Of a stretch of DNA of 64,000 nucleotides, positions 17,741-25,836 are shown one piece after another; the stretch's first letter is position 1, and each line of letters opens with the position of its first letter. The translations under genes were made by a program, and so were the position numbers. The stretch comes from DASZRZ01 sp963732925 (GTDB lineage Bacteria; Acidobacteriota; Terriglobia; Terriglobales; Acidobacteriaceae): NCBI GenBank assembly GCA_963732925.1, contig CAVTBJ010000007.1, forward strand, positions 124,001 to 188,000, read 5' to 3'. Below the pieces are notes generated by a model. That model was not told where the DNA came from. It searched no databases and saw only the letters and a program-made list of their open reading frames with translations.

Positions 17741-20700
17741 TCAATCCCCCGCCAGCAAAGCCACCGGAAAATGGCGGAACAGATCCCCGCACGCCAGGGA
17801 ACGGGTTTGCGCCTGCACAGATTCTCCGGTGAAAATGTTCCTCAGGCGCGAGGGCGAGGCCACCGGCAGGTGCACCTGCGTGTCCTTCCAGGCCTGCGAC
17901 CAGGCTTCCAGCCAGGCTTCCGAGCCATATGGCGCTGCCGCTGCGGTGGAAGCGCTCTGCATCAGCGTGTAGCCGAAGCGCGGAACCACAACCCGGCGAA
18001 GCCGCTCTGGTGCTCGCGGGCGAAGGCCACAACGTGTTGGTCGGCGGCTCCCGAAGCGGCAAGCGCGCGATAGGAACCCTGGGTCAGCAGCTCGGGGTTG
18101 TCGCGGCGAAAAAGCAGAGCCTCCACTGTAGTCCAGAGCTTGATGCGGCCGTCGCGGTAATTTCCCAGAAGCTCGCGGCAAAGCGCAGTTAGATCGCCGG
18201 AGCGCTTCCTTTCCAGCAGGTCCTCCAGCGCGCGCTGCCGCAACGGGTAGTCCACGGGACGGCGGTTATCGGGATCCACCAGACTGAAGTCGAACATCTC
18301 ATTTCCCTGGTAAATATCCGGCACGCCGGGAATGGTGAGTTTGAGCAGCGCCTGCGCCAGCGAATTCAGCGCTCCGAAAAATAGGACCACCGGTAAAAAT
18401 GCCTGCAACTGGGGCAAAAGCGCATTCGGGCGCTTTCCCTTGCCCGGCTCAAGAATCGAGCTGATGGAACTGTTCCAGCGCGTGCGTCATATTCGGCGTT
18501 GGGGTTCGTCCAGCTGAGGTTGACCTTGGCCTCGTGCACGGCCTTGTTCATATACTGCTGAACCCGTTTCAGAAACTGCGGGGTCTTCCCCCAGCTCCGT
18601 CGCGAAGGGCCAAGCCCCCACCAGGGTCTGGTAGAGCAGATACTCCTCGTTGGGATCGGGCACGGTGCGGCCGTCGGAAATAATGCGTTTGCGGGTTCGA
18701 TTCGCGCGCCAGCGCAGTGACCTGCGCGGACCATTGCTTGGGCATCTCGGAAAGAACGTTCAACCGGGCGCGCACGTCTTCGCTGCGCTTGCTGTCGTGC
18801 GGTGGAGGTTTCCAGTAACTGCCGCGACCAGCTTTCCAGCCTCGCCTGATTGGCCCTGTGGAACTCTTCCGGGGGGATGCCGAACTCGCGGGGCGATCCT
18901 CCAACCTCATTCACCGACGCCAGGCGGTTATAGATGTAGCAGGCGGTATCTTCCAGGCCCTTGGCCATCGTAGGGCCGGTGAGCTGCTGGAATTTCATGG
19001 TGAAACACAACTGCTTGCGACTCAGCTCAGGGGTGCGGGCTTCTTTCAGCAACAGGATGTCACGAAGGAAGTCAAACGCTGCATGGGAGGTGCTTTCATT
19101 GCGACGCTTGGCGCGGGAAACGGCTTCGATGATGTAAGCGCGATCGCGATCGCTTATCTTCCCGCGGGCGTCCACGTAGGTCCGGTACACCGGAAACGAG
19201 GCAATCACTTCGCGAATGCCATCCGCCAGCATCTTCAGGGTGAAGTCGCGGGCGTGACGGTCCGCGTGGCAGATTTTCTGCAGCTGGTGGGTCAGCACCC
19301 CAACCTCGCTGGCCAGCGACGTGTGCAGGATCAGATGCTTGCTTTCATAGATGACGCTGTCGGCATCGAGTGGGCCGCCAAGAAAGCGTTGATACAGGTT
19401 GGTGAAAGCGCGGCGGTTACGGCTGTCGATGAAAAGATTGGTCAGCAGCGTGCCTGCTTCGTAGCCCACGGTGCCGTCCGTGGCCCAGTTCTCCGGCAGG
19501 TGCTCTCCCTGCTCCAGAATCTTTTCCACCACCACGTACAGTGGCGGGTGGTACGGAAGGGACTCGGAGTGGGTAAAGGCGGATTGCACTTCCAGTTCGA
19601 TTCCGTTCTCTCCGACTTGCCCCTGCGGCTTGGGACCGCAGCACTGACTGGCCGCATACAGGACCTGCAGGCGCACAAGATATTCCGCCGGATTGAACAG
19701 GCCGTCGGGATGGTCCAGGCGCAGACCGTCAATGGTTCGGTCGGCCAGCAGGCGGCGGATGAGCCGGTGGGTGGCGGCGAAGACCTTGGGAATTTCCATG
19801 CGCACGCCGACCAGATCGTTGATATCGAAGAAGCGGCGGTAGTTGATTTCCTCGGCCGAGACCTTCCAGTGGGCCAGCCGGTATGCCTGCGCTTCCAATA
19901 AGTGGTGCAGCAGATCGAAGGTGTCCGGCGCGCCGGTTCGTCCGTTAATGCGCTGCAGGGCGCGGTCAATCGCACTGCGCACCGCTGGCGAACGCTCCAC
20001 CAGTTCAGCAAGACGGGCCTTCAGTTCCGGCGCCTCGCGGCGGCGGAATGCGACCAGCGCCGGGTCTTCCGTGCTGTGCGGAGGAAGGCTGCGCAGGGAA
20101 GCGGCGAGCTGCGTCAGCAGAGCCATATCCGGATCGGAGGATTCCGCCGACAGCACGCCGGTTCCCTCCAGCACCATCGCATCGGTGCGCGGATCGAGGG
20201 CGAAGCTTTTGTCGTAATAGTTGACCCGGAAGGCCCCGTCGTCCCAGCTCAACTGAATATTTCCCCGTTCCAACTCTTCGCCGTACTGTGCCCCCAGCAC
20301 GGGAAGCAGAATCTTGCCGTGCAGCTCCGGCTTAAGCGGACTCCAGTCAATATCGAAGAACTCCGCGTACACCGAGGAGCTGCCGTTCTCCAGCACGTCC
20401 TGCCACCAGGGATTGCTGCCGTATCCCACTCCCATGTGATTGGGCACGGTATCAAGCAGCACGCCCATACCGGAAGATTTCAGTTCCCGGACCAGGGACC
20501 GGAAATCCTCCTCGCCGCCGAGTTCGGGATTGATGGCATTGTGATCGACAATGTCATAGCCGTGCCGACTGCCGGAGCGCGCCTTAAGAATGGGCGAGGA
20601 ATAAAGGTGCGTCACTCCCAGCTTGTGCAGATAGGCAATCAGCGGGCGGGCGTCCTCAAAGCGCCAGCCGGAGTGGAACTGCATGCGATACACCGCCAGC

Positions 20701-20798
20701 GGACGTACACTTCCGCCCGAAGCCGCCAGATGCTCAATGCACTCGGCAACCCCGCTGGGCTGCAGCACCGACACTCCAGAGCTCAGATCGATCACCAT
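17741..20798 (-). CDS. treY: Malto-oligosyltrehalose synthase (TreY); several frame breaks in 3' third
   Basis: TreY, a GH13 enzyme, converts the reducing end of maltodextrins to a trehalosyl unit. The N-terminal two thirds are intact: YRMQFHSGWRFEDARPL, DTVPNHMG and the nucleophile region GLRLDHPDGLF. From about 18800 downward the family sequence hops frames. One-base excesses are inferred near 18799–18801, 18717–18719, 18579–18583, 18480–18484 and 18464–18466, with a two-base excess or one-base loss near 18001–18010. The pieces join into a standard C-terminus containing DPNEEYLLYQTLVGAWP, YMNKAVHEAKVNLSW and IPGVPDIYQGNE, ending at 17741. Repaired length is about 1016 residues. No treZ is present, but malQ is nearby. 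Confidence 0.85.
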
Positions 20799-20957
20799 GA
20801 CACTTGGATGCGCCCCTTTCGCGCATTGAAGGTGGAGTTAGAACGCTATCACGCTGCCAATACAGATTGAAGGAGGAAAACCCGAGTCTCCTCTGGACAC
20901 TTCCGTTTCCACGAAGGCACGGCAGCGCGCATCCACTTCCGCGCATCCACTCCAGAG

Positions 20958-21598
20958 ATGCCCCGCAAAGCACAGGCGACGGCCAAGCCATTGATCCCGG
21001 CAACACCCACTCTAGGCAAGCTGCGCTCCGCCGCCGCAGGGTGCCGCGCCTGCGATCTGTGGAAGCGCGGCACCCAGACCGTTTTCGGAGAAGGCAGGCC
21101 GTCCGCGTCCTGTTTGTTGGAGAGCAACCTGGTGACCGGGAAGACCTGGCGGGACGTCCCTTCGTCGGTCCTGCGGGCGGGCTGCTCGACCGGGCGCTGG
21201 CGGAAGCCGGAATCGATCGCGCCCAGGTCTACGTGACCAACATCGTCAAGCATTTCAAATGGGAGCCCCGGGGCAAGCGCCGCATTCACAAGAAACCCAA
21301 TGCGCTGGAAATCGCTGCCTGCCGCCCTTGGTTCGACGCGGAGATCGCCGTCACACGACCCGACGTTATCGTCTGCCTGGGCGCTACCGCAGCGCAGGCG
21401 CTCTTAGGAAAGGATTTCAAAGTGAGCCGCATGCGGGGAGAGTTCGTGCCCTCTCCTTTGGCGCCGTACGTCATCGCCACGGTTCATCCCGCCTTGGCGC
21501 TACGGGCGCCCGATGACGAAAAACGCAGGGCCGAAATCCAGAGCTTTATCGACGACATAAAGAAGGTCGCGAAGGTCATTCACAAGAACGCTGCGTGA
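20958..21598 (+). CDS. Uracil-DNA glycosylase, family 4 (UdgA type); one frame break
   Basis: A 4Fe-4S uracil-DNA glycosylase that excises uracil from DNA at the start of base-excision repair. Two cluster cysteines are in CRACDLWKRG; the other two are in AACRPW and IVCLGATAAQ. Active-site signatures are VGEQPGDREDLAGRPFVGPAG and the HPA motif in ATVHPALAL. The first ~45 residues (MPRKAQATAKPLIPATPTLG onward, from ATG 20958) lie in a different frame from the rest. The shift at about 21092–21110 fits a missing base better than an extra one. Repaired length is about 213 residues. It is divergent from treY. Confidence 0.85.
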
Positions 21599-21604
21599 TA
21601 TGTC

Positions 21605-22294
21605 CTATTCGATCCGATCCCGCTTTCCCAAGTTGTGCCGGGCACACAGGAGTTGCACGTTTTCTGACGTTATCGAGGTTCCACCCTTCGAATACGGCAC
21701 GTCGTGATCGAAGTGAAGTTCGTCATTGGCACCACATTTTACGCACCGGCCGCCATCCCGCTTCCAGACCTCGACCTTGACTGACGTTGGTATAAGGCGA
21801 CGGCGCTGCACATTGGAGAGTGGAAGAGCCGTGAAATCTTCCTCTCCCTCAACTGCAACAAGTTTGAATCGGAACACTTTTCGCGTTCCGTCGTGCTCAT
21901 TCCATGCTTCAACGAGATGAAATACTCCGTTATACGACCAGATACCCTGCTTTAGTTTTTCATAGACGCGAACTCGTTCAGGAGGCCGATTTCCGCGTTT
22001 ATATTCTTCAGCAGCGTGACGGAAAAACCCGTTCTGGGTAGGCGCACCTCCGGGTGCAGTTTCGGGCTGGTCGAGCTCCTTCGGATTAGGGTTGACGGCA
22101 TTCCGGGGAACATCATGCCCTTCATATACGATAACCGACCCATCCTCTTCGAGGCGATCGCGATACGGTGCCCCTGGCCTAAGAGACATAAGTATCACGG
22201 AGTGATTTCTCCCTAGACGAAAATTCATACCGCGCTGCAAGCTAGCGCCTTCCCGTCGACACATCTCCAAGTAAGACAGTATCTCGTTTGTCAT
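21605..22294 (-). CDS. HNH endonuclease with possible SRA/YDG-like N-terminal domain
   Basis: A 229-residue protein with a C-terminal HNH nuclease: CVKCG zinc-type pair, ELHFDHDVPYSKGG and LLCARHNLGK (about residues 180–225). The N-terminal ~150 residues contain GRNHSVILMSLRPGAPYRDR, VIVYEGHD and VRVYEKLKQGIWSYNGVFHL, which resembles the YDG/SRA fold used to read modified cytosines. I assign that by pattern only. Such SRA–HNH combinations are predicted modification-dependent (type IV) restriction enzymes. No methyltransferase lies beside it. The gene looks AT-richer than its neighbours, which would fit acquisition. It is convergent with the UDG gene. Confidence 0.75.
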   Translation of the reverse strand: MTNEILSYLEMCRREGASLQRGMNFRLGRNHSVILMSLRPGAPYRDRLEEDGSVIVYEGHDVPRNAVNPNPKELDQPETAPGGAPTQNGFFRHAAEEYKRGNRPPERVRVYEKLKQGIWSYNGVFHLVEAWNEHDGTRKVFRFKLVAVEGEEDFTALPLSNVQRRRLIPTSVKVEVWKRDGGRCVKCGANDELHFDHDVPYSKGGTSITSENVQLLCARHNLGKRDRIE

Positions 22295-22393
22295 TCTTAC
22301 TTACCCTGGCCACGCCACACTCACACGTTGCAGGCTTTTGCCTCTGAGGACCTTTGTCGTACCAAGAGGGTTTCCCCGCAACCTCTTGAACGG

Positions 22394-23224
22394 CTATCGC
22401 AAAATATCCTCCAGCTCCACGCCGCGATCGGTCTTTTCATCGCGATACTTCACAATCACCGGACAATACAGCGAAATTCCCCACTCCGCGGCCTTGCCCT
22501 TGGTGACGGCGCGGCTCCCCGGAACCACTACGGCATTCTCGGGGACCACCAGGGGCTGCTCGCCGGAGGCGCGATACATCTCGCCTTTCACCAGGTCGTA
22601 AAGCGGAGTGGACCGCGTAAGAATCGTTCCTGCTCCCAGCACGGCGCGGGCGCGCACCTGGGTTCCCTCGTAGACGCCGCAATTGCCGCCCACCAGGACG
22701 TCGTCCTCAACGATCACCGGGGTGGCATTCACCGGCTCCAGCACTCCTCCGATCTGGGCGGCGGCGCTGATGTGCACGCGCTTGCCAATCTGCGCGCAGG
22801 AACCCACCAGAGCATGGGAGTCCACCATGGTTCCCTCGTCCACATAGGCCCCGACGTTGATGTACATGGGCGGCATACAGACCACGGACGGGGCTACATA
22901 CGATCCGGCACGCACCGAGGATCCCCCGGGGACCACGCGAACCCGGTCGGCCACGCGAAAGCCGCGCGCGGGATAAGTATCCTTGTCCACGAAGGCAAGC
23001 GCGCCGGCTTCCCATTCCGTCAGCTCCCCCAGGCGGAAGCCCAGCAGAATGCCCTGCTTCACCCAGGGATGGACCCTCCAGCGTCCATCGATTTTTTCCG
23101 CGGCCCGCACTTCGCCGGCGGTCAGGGCGTCGCGAAACTCCACAAAGCGGGCACGCGCATTGGGTTCGTTGGCCGCTTCCGCGCCCAGGACAAAAAGCCG
23201 CTCCATATCCGATTTCAGGGACAT
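22394..23224 (-). CDS. dapD: 2,3,4,5-tetrahydropyridine-2,6-dicarboxylate N-succinyltransferase
   Basis: DapD succinylates tetrahydrodipicolinate in the succinylase branch of lysine/diaminopimelate synthesis. The left-handed beta-helix repeats are clear (GSYVAPSVVCMPPMYINVGA, DEGTMVDSHALVGSCAQIG, HISAAAQIGGVL). RVHPWVKQGILLGFRLG precedes them and the ending AEWGISLYCPVIVKYRDEKT is typical. The frame extends to 23305, but the extra residues are Pro/Gly-rich, so ATG 23224 was chosen, giving 276 residues; ATG 23206 is also possible. With dapA at 2.3 kb it indicates the succinyl route. Divergent from the PIG-L gene. Confidence 0.92.
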   Translation of the reverse strand: MSLKSDMERLFVLGAEAANEPNARARFVEFRDALTAGEVRAAEKIDGRWRVHPWVKQGILLGFRLGELTEWEAGALAFVDKDTYPARGFRVADRVRVVPGGSSVRAGSYVAPSVVCMPPMYINVGAYVDEGTMVDSHALVGSCAQIGKRVHISAAAQIGGVLEPVNATPVIVEDDVLVGGNCGVYEGTQVRARAVLGAGTILTRSTPLYDLVKGEMYRASGEQPLVVPENAVVVPGSRAVTKGKAAEWGISLYCPVIVKYRDEKTDRGVELEDILR

Positions 23225-23351
23225 CCGGTCTTTGTAATCTGTTCGGCCGGATTTGAAAAGCAATTCATAAGCGGGAGGTTCCGGCCTCCCGGGGCCGGGC
23301 GGCAACCCGGTGGGCTTCCTTTTTCATCTTCTCCCGCATCTAGGTACGTAG

Positions 23352-24161
23352 ATGGAACCTGCTGAGCTAATGCGGCGCACCCTGGTCATCGTGGCTCACC
23401 CGGATGACGATATTGTGGGCTGTGGCATTCTGCTGCAACGCGTCCAGGAGCCTCTGGTGGTGTTCTGCACCGACGGAGCGCCCCGGTCCGAGGATTACTG
23501 GGCTGCCTACGGATCGCGGGAGCGCTATGCCGAAATCCGCCGCCAGGAGGCCCGGTCAGCTCTGGCCGCCATCGATATTCGCCACCCGGTGTTTCTGCCG
23601 GAGGAGGAACCCGGGGAACACTTCGTCGATCAGGACCTGTTTCTCGCCGTTCCCAACGCTCTGCCCAGAATTCTTGCCCTCATCGAATCGTATCGTCCCA
23701 CTGCTCTGCTCACTCATGCCTACGAGGGCGGACACCCGGACCACGACGCCTGCTGCTTCCTGGCGAATCAAGCCGCCCAGCAGTACGCTTTGCCGCTATG
23801 GGAGTTTCCGCTCTACCATTGCAACGAGGCCGGCGAGTTCCACCGCCAGCGATTTCCCTGGCCCGACGGAAATGAGGTCCTGTTATCGCCGGAGAATTAC
23901 GAACTCACGCGCAAACAGCACATGATGGCCCTGCACGCTTCGCAGCGGCAAGTGCTGGAGCAGTTCAGTCCCGCGCTGGAGTGCTTTCGTCCCATGGCCG
24001 CTTATGACTTTTCTTCTCCGCCCCACCTCGGCACCCTGAATTACGAAGCCTGGGGCTGGCCGATGACGGGCAAACAGTTGTGCGCTGCCTTTAGCGCCTG
24101 CAGCCAGAAGCAGTCGCCTCTGGACCTTGCCCCCCTCCCTCGGACCCGCATGGCTGCCTAG
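23352..24161 (+). CDS. PIG-L (LmbE-like) zinc N-deacetylase
   Basis: A 269-residue member of the PIG-L/LmbE fold, zinc hydrolases that remove acetyl groups from N-acetylglucosaminyl conjugates or similar compounds. The metal/catalytic motif is VAHPDDD (about residues 14–20), and the second motif HPDHDACC supplies the third ligand. No signal peptide is seen. A trace of a glycosyltransferase C-terminus follows directly, so this may once have belonged to a glycoconjugate locus. The last residues (after about QSPLDLAP) look unlike a natural end and could reflect a frame break or deletion at the junction. The substrate is unknown. Confidence 0.85.
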   Translation: MEPAELMRRTLVIVAHPDDDIVGCGILLQRVQEPLVVFCTDGAPRSEDYWAAYGSRERYAEIRRQEARSALAAIDIRHPVFLPEEEPGEHFVDQDLFLAVPNALPRILALIESYRPTALLTHAYEGGHPDHDACCFLANQAAQQYALPLWEFPLYHCNEAGEFHRQRFPWPDGNEVLLSPENYELTRKQHMMALHASQRQVLEQFSPALECFRPMAAYDFSSPPHLGTLNYEAWGWPMTGKQLCAAFSACSQKQSPLDLAPLPRTRMAA

Positions 24162-24290
24162 CATGGCGGCGGCTGGGAGAAATCGATCCTCGCGCTTGCT
24201 GCTCGCACATCGAAGCCGGCTATTCCGCGGAACGCATGGCCGACGATTACGAGGCGCTCTATGCGCGCGTCATTCCGTCCAAGCTCTGTT
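24152..24290 (+). pseudogene. Remnant of a glycosyltransferase C-terminus
   Basis: In the frame beginning about 24158, after the PIG-L stop region, the sequence reads LGEIDPRACCSHIEAGYSAE and then RMADDYEALYARVIPS. This is the standard C-terminal signature of family-4 glycosyltransferases (D-P-x-x-C...V/I-E...F/Y-S-x-E-R-M...Y-x-x-L-Y). No start or catalytic domain is attached. It therefore looks like the end of a deleted or broken gene, or a tail separated from PIG-L by an indel. It runs into short tandem repeats before the tRNA. Confidence 0.45.
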
Positions 24291-24326
24291 TCGAAGCCCT
24301 GTTTCGAAGCCCTGTTTCGGAGCCAG
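24285..24326 (+). repeat. Short tandem repeat, 13-bp unit TTTCGAAGCCCTG
   Basis: Two exact adjacent copies and one diverged partial copy (TTTCGGAGCC) of the unit lie between the glycosyltransferase remnant and the tRNA promoter. This is probably replication slippage in non-coding DNA. Confidence 0.6.
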
Positions 24327-24401
24327 CATGCGACGGCGAGTGCAGGCGGCGTTCGGCCCGGCGCTCGTCCGCTGGATTCTCCGCTGGAAGACTCCGCACG
24401 G

Positions 24402-24407
24402 TATAAT
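24402..24407 (+). promoter_or_regulatory. -10 box of the tRNA-Arg gene
   Basis: Perfect TATAAT ending 11 bases before the mature tRNA 5' end. No good -35 match is seen around 24379–24384. Confidence 0.55.
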
Positions 24408-24418
24408 GGGGCTCGCGC

Positions 24419-24495
24419 GCGCCCGTAGCTCAGCTGGATAGAGCGATTGCCTCCGGAGCAATAGGTCGGGAGTTCGAATCTCTCCGGGCGCGCCA
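24419..24495 (+). tRNA. tRNA-Arg (anticodon CCG)
   Basis: A full cloverleaf. The acceptor stem GCGCCCG pairs with CGGGCGC, the D stem is GCTC/GAGC, and the anticodon stem ATTGC/GCAAT encloses loop CTCCGGA with anticodon CCG. The T arm is GGGAG-TTCGAAT-CTCTC. Discriminator G and an encoded CCA end the gene. It decodes CGG, a codon likely to be common in this GC-rich genome. The 3' side (24496–24770) has no gene and is AT-richer; tRNA 3' ends are frequent integration sites, but no integrase is seen. Confidence 0.97.
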
Positions 24496-24770
24496 GCTTT
24501 CCGACCAAAAGCCTGCCAGGCTGCTCATACAATCCCGCCAGCCCTTCACTTCTCACGACATATCAGAAATGGTCGATTTGTTTCCAGTTTTCTTTCGTCT
24601 ACACATCCATGTAGGAAGGTGCTCCAAATTTTTTGGGGTTGTGCGGCGAAGCGCATTCAGCTGTTGGTAGCAGCAACGTACAGCAGTACAATGCTGACAA
24701 CCAACGGGGTGAGATGCCACGCTCGTGATTTCCAAAACCTTCCGGAATTGTTGGAAGTCCTTCCACAAAG

Positions 24771-25637
24771 TTGCCACCTGCGCCGTTACTTACAGCTTGG
24801 GACTACTGCTGCCTTTTGCTGTTGCCTTTGGCCGCTCAGGCCCCGAATATTGATGAAATCAACACCCTGTTGATGCACGCCACCTTCATGATTCATGGTC
24901 CGAGTGCGACGGAACCGGGAAAGGATACTTTCGGGACCGTATTTTTCGTAGGGAAACGCCTACAGGGCAGCACGACCGAAGCCGCAAATGTTCTGGTCAC
25001 CGCTGCGCACGTCCTGGATGGCATAGCGGGGGATACGGCCACCCTCTTATTGCGGCGACGGAACAGCGACGGCACCTATGTTCCGTTTGACTTTAATATC
25101 AGGATCAGGAAAAACGGCCTACCACTCTATGTTAAGCATGACAGGATGGACGTGGCTGCAATGTATGTTCCTCTCCCTAGGGATGCTCCGGTCACCTTGG
25201 CAGATGCCGCCACCTATCTCGCGGATGATTCCTTGATAGACTCTCTTCAACTCCATCCTGGAGACCAGGTCTTTTTCCTCGGGTTTCCCCTTGCAGCGTC
25301 TGGGCCTGGAGGGTTTCCTCTTTTGCGTCAGGGTCTTTTGGCCTCGTATCCCCTGACTCCTGTCCACACGGTAAGAGAGTGGGTTTTAGATGCACAATTA
25401 TTTGGAGGAAATAGTGGTGGCCCAGTTTATTTCTATTATGGTGCGCGAATATACGACGGCGCGATGCACCTGGGAGGAAGGGATAGGGGCATTCTGGGCC
25501 TCGTAATTGAGCAGGTCAACTCAGCACTACCGGAGTTCAAGGATAAGCCCCTCAACTACGGTGTCATTGTGCCAGCAGAGTTCATCAGGGAAACGATAGA
25601 CAAACTGCCTGCCCCTCCCCCAGTTTTTCTTCGGTAA
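24771..25637 (+). CDS. Secreted trypsin-like serine protease
   Basis: A 288-residue chymotrypsin-fold protease. The catalytic triad is readable as His in VLVTAAHVLDG, Asp in RMDVAAM and Ser in GGNSGGPV. The N-terminus from TTG 24771 contains a hydrophobic core ending LAAQA, which fits a signal peptide; no ATG-started alternative keeps it, while ATG 24871 would give a leaderless form. The gene is visibly AT-richer than its surroundings and sits alone next to a tRNA gene, which hints at horizontal acquisition. There is no PDZ domain, so it is not DegP-like. A role in nutrition or defence is open. Confidence 0.8.
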   Translation: MPPAPLLTAWDYCCLLLLPLAAQAPNIDEINTLLMHATFMIHGPSATEPGKDTFGTVFFVGKRLQGSTTEAANVLVTAAHVLDGIAGDTATLLLRRRNSDGTYVPFDFNIRIRKNGLPLYVKHDRMDVAAMYVPLPRDAPVTLADAATYLADDSLIDSLQLHPGDQVFFLGFPLAASGPGGFPLLRQGLLASYPLTPVHTVREWVLDAQLFGGNSGGPVYFYYGARIYDGAMHLGGRDRGILGLVIEQVNSALPEFKDKPLNYGVIVPAEFIRETIDKLPAPPPVFLR

Positions 25638-25836
25638 TTACACACCGTTCAGAAGCCTTTTTAAACCATGCCCTTGCCGTGAATGCTCAATCAAATGGCT
25701 GGCATGGAAAGTGGCGGACTTGGCCCAAAACTGTGATGACGATCTATTGTTGATGGTCCAAGCAATTGAAATTTAGCGACATCCGCTATAGCACTCGCGG
25801 GGAGTTGCCTTTAGAGTGATTTCATACTGCGTACTC

